A stretch of 10,356 nucleotides of DNA, taken from the NCBI GenBank assembly GCA_015485035.1, contig WFUI01000049.1, forward strand, positions 1-10,356, written 5' to 3'. The notes below the pieces were generated by a model, which had not been told where the DNA came from, made no database searches, and saw only the letters and a list, made by a program, of their open reading frames with translations. This DNA is from Mariprofundus sp. GTDB lineage: Bacteria; Pseudomonadota; Zetaproteobacteria; Mariprofundales; Mariprofundaceae. The translations under genes and the position numbers were made by a program. This document shows, in pieces, positions 1-3,956 of the stretch (its first letter is position 1; each line of letters starts with the position of its first letter).

Positions 1-307
1 GGCCAAGCCGGGTTCAATCACACCGCACACCACTTTCAAGGCTGAAGCATATATTCTGAACAAGGAAGAGGGTGGTCGTCATACACCGTTCTTCAATGGT
101 TATCGTCCGCAGTTTTACTTCCGTACGACTGACGTGACCGGTTCAGTCACACTGCCTGAAGGCACAGAAATGGTAATGCCAGGCGACAACGTCTCGATGG
201 ATGTTGAGCTGATCACACCGATTGCGATGGACAAGGAACTGCGTTTCGCTATTCGCGAAGGTGGTCGTACGGTCGGCGCTGGCGTCGTTACCGATATTAG
301 TAAGTAA
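1..307 (+). CDS. tuf: Elongation factor Tu, C-terminal part (5' end outside window)
   Basis: EF-Tu is the GTPase that delivers aminoacyl-tRNA to the ribosomal A site. Only about the last 101 residues are present, read from base 2 and ending at a TAA at 305-307. They cover the end of domain 2 and the third (beta-barrel) domain. Clearly recognisable EF-Tu blocks are [31 protein letters not shown] and [15 protein letters not shown]. The GTPase domain lies upstream of the window. The C-terminus (TDISK after GAGVV) is slightly different from the usual short ending but within family variation. The gene sits just upstream of rpmG, tRNA-Trp, secE and nusG, as one tuf copy does in many bacteria. A terminator-like hairpin follows within 25 bases. 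Whether this is tufA or tufB in a two-copy genome cannot be told. Confidence 0.98.
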   Translation, partial: AKPGSITPHTTFKAEAYILNKEEGGRHTPFFNGYRPQFYFRTTDVTGSVTLPEGTEMVMPGDNVSMDVELITPIAMDKELRFAIREGGRTVGAGVVTDISK

Positions 308-325
308 GTAATAAAGATAACGTGC

Positions 326-356
326 AGCGGCGGCAGGTTTTTCCTGCTGCCGTTTT
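326..356 (+). terminator. Terminator-like hairpin after tuf
   Basis: A 10-bp stem, CGGCGGCAGG (328-337) with CCTGCTGCCG (343-352), has one G-T wobble and a TTTTT loop. It can extend by two weaker pairs (326-327 with 353-354). Only four T follow (353-356) before GCCG. The stem is strong but the T tract is short, so it may be a leaky terminator that lowers, rather than stops, readthrough from tuf into rpmG-secE-nusG. Only 20 bases separate it from the rpmG start, leaving no room for a separate rpmG promoter after it. Confidence 0.6.
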
Positions 357-376
357 GCCGTCACTGGAGAATAGGA

Positions 377-535
377 ATGCGTGAACTGCTTGCTTTGGCA
401 TGTGAAGACTGTAAACGCCGTAATTACACGACAGATAAAAACAAGCGTACGATGACAGATAAGCTGGTATTGAATAAATACTGCAGCTCTTGTCGTAAGC
501 ATACCGCACACAAGGAAACAAAAATCGGCAAATAA
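377..535 (+). CDS. rpmG: 50S ribosomal protein L33 (zinc-ribbon form)
   Basis: Small basic large-subunit protein of 52 residues, too short for many ORF cut-offs. The reading frame runs from ATG at 377 to TAA at 533-535, preceded by GGAGA (366-370) at good spacing. The sequence begins [12 protein letters not shown], contains KRRNYTT and ends [10 protein letters not shown], the classic L33 pattern. Four cysteines are present as two CxxC pairs (C9/C12 and C36/C39). This marks the zinc-binding type of L33, as opposed to cysteine-free paralogues that some bacteria switch to under zinc limitation. It lies between tuf and tRNA-Trp, an arrangement seen in a number of bacteria outside the enterics, where L33 is usually paired with rpmB. 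No Zur-like operator was seen upstream. Confidence 0.96.
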   Translation: MRELLALACEDCKRRNYTTDKNKRTMTDKLVLNKYCSSCRKHTAHKETKIGK

Positions 536-542
536 GCCGGAT

Positions 543-618
543 AGGCCAGTAGCTCAATTGGTAGAGCACCGGTCTCCAAAACCGGGGGTTGGGGGTTCGA
601 TCCCCTCCTGGCCTGCCA
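543..618 (+). tRNA. trpT: tRNA-Trp (anticodon CCA)
   Basis: A complete 76-base tRNA with encoded CCA end. The acceptor stem AGGCCAG (543-549) pairs perfectly with CTGGCCT (608-614), followed by discriminator G615 and CCA (616-618). The D stem is GCTC/GAGC (552-555/564-567). The anticodon stem CCGGT/ACCGG (569-573/581-585) encloses the loop CTCCAAA, placing anticodon CCA at 576-578, which reads UGG (Trp). The T stem is GGGGG/CCCTC (591-595/603-607) with loop TTCGATC. Only 7 bases separate it from the rpmG stop, and 38-41 bases from secE, so it is probably co-transcribed with the protein genes and cut out of a mixed mRNA/tRNA precursor. Confidence 0.98.
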
Positions 619-659
619 GACTGTTTCGAGATGTGAAAGGTATAAATAGGAGTTGAATG

Positions 660-848
660 ATGAGTCGTGTCGGAGACATGCAGAAATTCATGAATGAAGT
701 GAAGGTCGAAACCAAAAAGGTGACATGGCCGGAGCGCAAGGAAACGATTCAGGCAACACTGATGGTATTTGTCATGGTGATTTTTATTGCCCTGTTTCTG
801 TGGCTGATTGACTCCAGTCTGAGCTGGCTCGTGCAGAAGGTCATCTGA
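660..848 (+). CDS. secE: Preprotein translocase subunit SecE (short, single-helix form)
   Basis: SecE is the essential small membrane subunit that clamps SecY in the SecYEG export channel. The product is about 62 residues. It has an amphipathic cytoplasmic N-terminal part carrying the family signature (EVKVETKKVTWPERKET), then one hydrophobic membrane segment (roughly residues 33-51, MVFVMVIFIALFLWLI) and a short tail. This is the minimal one-helix form. E. coli SecE is about twice as long, with two extra N-terminal helices. There are two adjacent ATG codons at 657 and 660. AGGAG at 648-652 is 4 bases from the first and 7 from the second, so I prefer 660, but 657 (one extra Met) is possible. 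The TGA stop overlaps the nusG ATG by one base, implying coupled translation. Confidence 0.96.
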   Translation: MSRVGDMQKFMNEVKVETKKVTWPERKETIQATLMVFVMVIFIALFLWLIDSSLSWLVQKVI

Positions 849-1378
849 TGGCGATGCAATGGTATGCAGTGCAGGTTTACTCCAACTTTGAAGACAAGGT
901 TGAGAAAATGCTGCGGGAAAATATCGAGCGTGCAGGTCTGCAGGATAAGTTCGGTGAAATCATGGTGCCTCGCGAGGAAGTGGTTGAGCTGAAAGATGGT
1001 CAGAAAGTCACCTCACAGCGCAAATTCTTCCCGGGTTATGTGCTTGTTCAGATGGAAATGAATGATGAAACCTGGCATGTCGTCAAGGATACGCGCCAGG
1101 TCAGTGGTTTTCTGGGTTCCGGTGGCAAGCCGCGTCCGATGCCTCAGCGAGAAGTGGATGCGCTGGTGCATCAGATTGAAGAGGGCATTGAAAGACCGAA
1201 ACCGAAGGTGATGTTCGATGTCGGCGAAGCCGTGCGTGTAATTGATGGCCCGTTTGCCTCATTTAACGGTGTGGTGGAAGAAGTGATGGAAGACAAGGCC
1301 AAATTGAAGGTAAGTGTGTCGATCTTTGGACGCCCGACACCGGTAGAGCTGGACTATATACAGGTTGAAAAAGGCTAA
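848..1378 (+). CDS. nusG: Transcription termination/antitermination factor NusG
   Basis: NusG binds the RNA polymerase clamp, suppresses pausing, and links polymerase to Rho or to ribosomal protein S10. The product is 176 residues, close to E. coli NusG (181). The NGN domain (about residues 1-120) begins QWYAVQVYSNFE and contains the hallmark KFFPGYVLVQMEM (from residue 59). The KOW domain (about 125-176) contains GPFASFNGVVEEV and SIFGRPTPVELDYIQVEKG. The start at 848 overlaps the secE stop (TGATG). AAGG at 837-840 is a plausible ribosome site, and an ATG at 854 would remove just two residues. There is no insertion between the domains. A 135-base structured gap follows before rplK. Confidence 0.98.
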   Translation: MAMQWYAVQVYSNFEDKVEKMLRENIERAGLQDKFGEIMVPREEVVELKDGQKVTSQRKFFPGYVLVQMEMNDETWHVVKDTRQVSGFLGSGGKPRPMPQREVDALVHQIEEGIERPKPKVMFDVGEAVRVIDGPFASFNGVVEEVMEDKAKLKVSVSIFGRPTPVELDYIQVEKG

Positions 1379-1404
1379 ACCCTGCGTTTGGCCTTATTTC
1401 ATTG

Positions 1405-1442
1405 CCTTCACAGGATGTGAAGGTCACCACTGAAAAAGTGGT
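1405..1442 (+). promoter_or_regulatory. Tandem hairpins in the nusG-rplK gap
   Basis: Two adjacent perfect hairpins, each with a five-base loop. CCTTCAC (1405-1411) pairs with GTGAAGG (1417-1423) around AGGAT. ACCACT (1426-1431) pairs with AGTGGT (1437-1442) around GAAAA. Neither is followed by a T run, so they are not simple intrinsic terminators. They may be part of the 5' leader or an RNA-processing site between nusG and the L11-L1 unit. Function is inferred from position only. Confidence 0.45.
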
Positions 1443-1443
1443 A

Positions 1444-1506
1444 GCAGCATCAGGGATACTGACTGCGAATAAAGGTGAAGGGCAGGATGCCTGTAACCGG
1501 TTGGAG
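1444..1506 (+). promoter_or_regulatory. Candidate L1 autoregulatory leader upstream of rplK
   Basis: In several bacteria and archaea, L1 represses its own L11-L1 mRNA by binding a leader or start-proximal structure that mimics its 23S rRNA site, typically two helices joined by an asymmetric internal loop. Here two structures precede the rplK ribosome site. In the first, GCAG (1444-1447) and TCAG (1450-1453), separated by bulged CA, pair with CTGACTGC (1459-1466). In the second, GGT/ACC (1474-1476/1496-1498) and CAGG/CCTG (1483-1486/1490-1493) flank an asymmetric GAAGGG / TA internal loop. The latter abuts the GGAG ribosome site (1503-1506). The shape and position fit an L1 site, but no alignment to the rRNA site was possible. 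Confidence 0.35.
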
Positions 1507-1513
1507 ATTATAA

Positions 1514-1942
1514 ATGGCAAAGAAACTCGATAAAATCGTGAAGTTGCAGGTGCCTGCCGGCTCTGCAAATCCTGCTCCGCCAGTAGGCCCGGCTCTTGGT
1601 CAGGCTGGTGTGAATATCATGGAATTCTGTAAGGCGTTCAACGCCAAAACACAGGAAATGGAAAAAGGTCTGACGCTGCCGGTTGTGATCAGTGTCTATG
1701 CAGACCGTTCCTTTGATTTCGTTATCAAAACCCCGCCGGCTTCCGTGCTGTTACTGAAGGCTGCAAACCTGAAGAAAGGCAGTGGCGAACCGAACAAGAA
1801 GAAAGTCGGGAAAGTCACCAGTGCCCAGATTCGTGAGATTGTTGAAACAAAAATGCCGGATCTTAACTGTTACGATGTTGACGCCGGCATGAAAATTATT
1901 GAAGGCACCGCCCGTTCCATGGGTCTGGAAGTCGAAGGCTAA
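1514..1942 (+). CDS. rplK: 50S ribosomal protein L11
   Basis: L11 binds the GTPase-associated centre of 23S rRNA (helices 43/44) at the base of the L10-L12 stalk, and is needed for factor function and for RelA activation by uncharged tRNA. The length, 142 residues, equals that of E. coli L11. The N-terminal domain has the proline-rich signature [18 protein letters not shown] (about residues 16-33, the thiostrepton-contact region) followed by [13 protein letters not shown]. The C-terminal rRNA-binding domain has [18 protein letters not shown] and ends [20 protein letters not shown]. The ATG at 1514 is preceded by GGAG (1503-1506) at 7 bases. The next gene, rplA, begins 10 bases after the stop, so the two form one translational unit. 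Confidence 0.98.
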   Translation: MAKKLDKIVKLQVPAGSANPAPPVGPALGQAGVNIMEFCKAFNAKTQEMEKGLTLPVVISVYADRSFDFVIKTPPASVLLLKAANLKKGSGEPNKKKVGKVTSAQIREIVETKMPDLNCYDVDAGMKIIEGTARSMGLEVEG

Positions 1943-1952
1943 GGGGATAACG

Positions 1953-2639
1953 ATGGCAAAATTAACCAAACGTATGAAAGCCAGCCTTGCAGCCGTACCG
2001 GCAAAGGCTGTTACAGTTAAAGAAGCAGTAGATGCCGTGCTGGCACAGCCGGGTGCAAAATTTGATGAGTCAATTGATGTGGCGATAAAACTGGGTGTTG
2101 ATCCCCGGCACGCCGATCAGATGGTGCGTGGTTCTATTTCTCTGCCTAATGGTACAGGCAAGACAGTCCGTGTTGCTGTGTTCGCCAAGGGCGCGAAAGC
2201 TGAAGAGGCAGAAGCTGCCGGCGCAGATTTTGTCGGCGCTGATGATCTGGTAGAAAAGGTTCAGGGCGGCTTTATGGATTTTGACCGTGTTGTGGCTACG
2301 CCGGATATGATGGCACAAGTCGGCCGTCTGGGCCGTGTATTAGGTCCTCGTGGTCTGATGCCAAACCCGAAACTGGGCACAGTAACCATGGATGTGACCA
2401 AAGCCGTCACTGCAATTAAAGCGGGTCAGATTGAAGTGCGCGTGGATAAGGGTGGTGTGATTCATGCGCCTGTTGGCCGTCGCTCATTTGATGCAGCCAA
2501 ACTCAATGAGAATATTGAGTCTCTGCTGGGTGATTTGAACCGTATGAAGCCGGCATCGGCCAAAGGTCGTTACATGCAGAAAATGTCGATCTCATCAACG
2601 ATGGGTGCAGGCGTTCGTGTGGATGAAGCAACCCTGTAA
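1953..2639 (+). CDS. rplA: 50S ribosomal protein L1
   Basis: L1 forms the mobile stalk at the E site that helps release deacylated tRNA, and in many bacteria represses translation of its own mRNA. The product is 228 residues (E. coli 234). The start is ATG 1953, giving [10 protein letters not shown], with AAGGGG (1941-1946) six bases upstream. The open frame extends further up to 1899 inside rplK, but that 18-residue extension ([13 protein letters not shown]...) is a frame artefact. The L1 signature [22 protein letters not shown] occupies residues 119-140, in the domain II region. The C-terminal [20 protein letters not shown] belongs to domain I, which binds RNA. The gene is followed by the long L10 leader. 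Confidence 0.98.
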   Translation: MAKLTKRMKASLAAVPAKAVTVKEAVDAVLAQPGAKFDESIDVAIKLGVDPRHADQMVRGSISLPNGTGKTVRVAVFAKGAKAEEAEAAGADFVGADDLVEKVQGGFMDFDRVVATPDMMAQVGRLGRVLGPRGLMPNPKLGTVTMDVTKAVTAIKAGQIEVRVDKGGVIHAPVGRRSFDAAKLNENIESLLGDLNRMKPASAKGRYMQKMSISSTMGAGVRVDEATL

Positions 2640-2644
2640 AAGGG

Positions 2645-2674
2645 TTGAACAGGTTTGGCAGCCAGTTTTTAAAT
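2645..2674 (+). promoter_or_regulatory. Possible promoter for rplJ-rplL-rpoBC
   Basis: TTGAAC (2645-2650) and TTAAAT (2669-2674) are spaced 18 bases apart, each matching 4 of 6 bases of the sigma-70 consensus. E. coli has a promoter (PL10) in the same interval between rplA and rplJ, which makes a promoter here reasonable. The -10 candidate lies in the loop of a hairpin described next. The match is weak and sequence evidence alone would not carry it. Confidence 0.3.
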
Positions 2675-2683
2675 CTGGCCGCC
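2657..2683 (+). repeat. Inverted repeat downstream of rplA
   Basis: GGC-A-GCCAG (2657-2665) pairs with CTGGC-C-GCC (2675-2683) with a single A-C mismatch and a nine-base T/A-rich loop. On the + strand it is followed by ACAAAAAA, not T, so it does not look like a terminator for rplA. It could be a transcript-stabilising or processing hairpin at the 3' end of the rplK-rplA message. Confidence 0.45.
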
Positions 2684-2691
2684 ACAAAAAA

Positions 2692-2853
2692 TCGACAGCA
2701 CTGACGCGGGCAACCGGGAAAGTAATGTCGAACTAACGATCCGTCCAAGACTGCAGGAGACTGCTTCGCAAGATGCAGACTTAATTGGGGTAACCCTTCC
2801 AGCAATAGATGGAGTGCAAGCTCACTTGCGCGGGTCGAAAAGCAAGGGGGTAA
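2692..2853 (+). promoter_or_regulatory. Ribosomal protein L10 leader (rplJ-rplL autoregulation)
   Basis: In proteobacteria the L10(L12)4 complex binds the long rplJ leader and blocks translation of rplJ and rplL. This 216-base gap holds a matching set of structures. TCGACA (2692-2697) pairs with TGTCGA (2726-2731) around a CGG-GCAA-CCG tetraloop hairpin (2707-2716). TCCGTC (2740-2745) pairs with GATGGA (2808-2813), closing a domain. That domain holds CTGCA/TGCAG (2751-2755/2774-2778) and a GGG-GTAA-CCC hairpin (2787-2796). GTGCAAG (2814-2820) pairs with CTTGCGC (2825-2831) just before the ribosome site. CCCTT (2794-2798) could instead pair with AAGGG of the ribosome site (2844-2848), giving a possible on/off switch. 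The kink-turn that L10 recognises is expected near 2745-2780, but I could not place it with certainty. Confidence 0.7.
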
Positions 2854-2858
2854 ATGTG
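2844..2858 (+). promoter_or_regulatory. rplJ ribosome-binding site and GTG start in ATGTGA context
   Basis: A very strong Shine-Dalgarno, AAGGGGG (2844-2850), stands 5 bases before GTG 2856. The GTG overlaps an ATG at 2854 in another frame whose next codon is TGA, so that ATG makes a start-stop pair. The GTG is chosen because the protein from it (MNKNDKQRVVEELHAAW) matches the normal L10 N-terminus. Upstream in-frame residues back to GTG 2814 are leader-encoded and not L10-like. Confidence 0.75.
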
Positions 2859-3374
2859 AATAAAAATGACAAACAACGCGTTGTCGAAGAACTTCACGCT
2901 GCCTGGTCCGAATCAACAGCAGGTGTTGTGGCACAGTACCGCGGTTTGACGGTTTCCGAAATGGGAGACCTTCGCCGTCGTCTGCATGATGCAGATGTGT
3001 CACTACAGGTGGTCAAGAATACCTTGGCTCGCCGTGCTGCTGAAGGTACGGATTTCAAAGCAGCCACTGAGTTGTTCACCGGCCCGGTCGCAATTGCATA
3101 TGGTAAAGATCCGGTGGGTATGGCCAAGGCCATCGCCGATTTTGCCAAAGAGCATAAAGCGCTCGAAGTCAAAGGTGGTGTTCTCGACGGTAAGGTAGTT
3201 GATGTATCCGGTATTAAAGCACTGGCCAGTCTACCATCACGTGAAGTGTTGATTGCCAAAATGCTGGGAAGCATGCAGTCGCCAATTTCCGGATTTGTCC
3301 GGACACTGGCAGAAGTACCTGCATCGTTCGTCCGCACGCTGGCAGCTATTCGTGACCAGAAAGAAGCAGCATAA
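2856..3374 (+). CDS. rplJ: 50S ribosomal protein L10
   Basis: L10 (P0) anchors L7/L12 dimers to the ribosome next to L11 and, with L12 bound, represses its own mRNA. From the GTG at 2856 the product is 172 residues, close to E. coli L10 (165). The N-terminal rRNA/L11-binding domain includes VVAQYRGLTVSEMGDLRRRL and VVKNTLARRAAEGTDF. The middle has the GPVAIAYGKDPVG segment typical of L10. The C-terminal helix, which binds L12 dimers, contains FVRTLA twice at residues 147-152 and 158-163, an 11-residue period. This fits two L12 dimers (four L12 copies). An open frame reaches back to GTG 2814, but that start lies in the structured leader and lacks a good ribosome site. Confidence 0.96.
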   Translation: MNKNDKQRVVEELHAAWSESTAGVVAQYRGLTVSEMGDLRRRLHDADVSLQVVKNTLARRAAEGTDFKAATELFTGPVAIAYGKDPVGMAKAIADFAKEHKALEVKGGVLDGKVVDVSGIKALASLPSREVLIAKMLGSMQSPISGFVRTLAEVPASFVRTLAAIRDQKEAA

Positions 3375-3448
3375 GTGAAGCGACAGAACGCAACTTATAA
3401 TCATTTATCACTAATACTTTAAAACTATAGCAAGAGGAGCTAAACAAA

Positions 3449-3829
3449 ATGGCAATCACAAAAGATGAATTAATCGAAGCAATTGAAACCATGAGCGTAC
3501 TGGAACTGTCTGAGCTGGTAACAGCACTGGAAGATAAGTTCGGTGTATCTGCTGCTGCACCGGTTGCAGTTGCTGCAGGACCTGCAGCTGCAGGCGGAGA
3601 AGCTGCTGCTGAAGAGCAGACTGAATTCAATGTTGTTCTGGCCAGCGCAGGCGACAAGAAAATTCAGGTCATCAAGGCAGTACGTGAGATCACAGGACTG
3701 GGCCTGAAAGAAGCCAAGGCTGTGGTTGACGGCGCACCTGGTAATGTCAAAGAAGGCGTTTCCAAGGATGAAGCTGAAGAGATCAAGACCAAGCTGGAAG
3801 AAGCAGGCGCAACTGTAGAGCTGAAGTAA
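3449..3829 (+). CDS. rplL: 50S ribosomal protein L7/L12
   Basis: L7/L12 is the multicopy stalk protein that recruits and activates EF-Tu, EF-G and other translational GTPases. The product is 126 residues (E. coli 121). The N-terminal dimerisation domain ([33 protein letters not shown], about 1-33) binds L10. An Ala/Gly/Pro-rich hinge runs from about 34 to 53. The C-terminal factor-binding domain (about 56-126) includes [24 protein letters not shown] and ends [10 protein letters not shown]. The ribosome site AGAGGAG (3433-3439) is strong and the 74-base spacer after rplJ is A/T rich, which suits the higher output needed for four copies per ribosome. A GC-rich inverted repeat lies in the hinge-coding part (3572-3588). 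Confidence 0.98.
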   Translation: MAITKDELIEAIETMSVLELSELVTALEDKFGVSAAAPVAVAAGPAAAGGEAAAEEQTEFNVVLASAGDKKIQVIKAVREITGLGLKEAKAVVDGAPGNVKEGVSKDEAEEIKTKLEEAGATVELK

Positions 3830-3875
3830 GCCCTATTCGTTTGTCTCGTTTCGCGTTTGATTGAAACAGGTTAAA

Positions 3876-3911
3876 CCCCGGTGGTTTTTATCACCGGGGC
3901 TTGGCCTTTTT
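3876..3911 (+). terminator. rplL-rpoB attenuator hairpin
   Basis: A perfect 8-bp GC-rich stem, CCCCGGTG (3876-3883) with CACCGGGG (3892-3899), with an optional ninth G-T pair and a T-rich loop. It is followed by CTTGGCC and five T (3907-3911). The T run is offset by seven bases from the stem, so full termination is unlikely. In E. coli a partial terminator between rplL and rpoB lowers polymerase synthesis relative to ribosomal proteins, and an RNase III site lies nearby. This hairpin occupies the same place and probably plays that role. Confidence 0.65.
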
Positions 3912-3956
3912 CGCGTTTAAAAGTTTTTCAAAATCAGTTTACCGTTCGAGGGTATC

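Noticed and set aside
1899..1952. N-terminal extension of L1 by 18 residues
   Set aside because: It overlaps the rplK coding end and is not L1-like; ATG 1953 has a strong ribosome site and gives the family-typical start.
2814..2855. Upstream GTG start for rplJ
   Set aside because: It lies in a 7-bp leader hairpin, has no good ribosome site at the right distance and encodes residues unlike the L10 N-terminus.
3396..3401. Perfect TATAAT in the rplJ-rplL gap as a promoter for rplL
   Set aside because: No acceptable -35 box lies about 17 bases upstream and there is no extended -10, and the gap is A/T rich, so the match is likely chance.
3857..3891. Possible rpoB promoter (TTGATT or TTGAAA with T-rich -10)
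   Set aside because: Spacing or -10 match is poor, and the T-rich -10 candidates are the loop of the attenuator hairpin.
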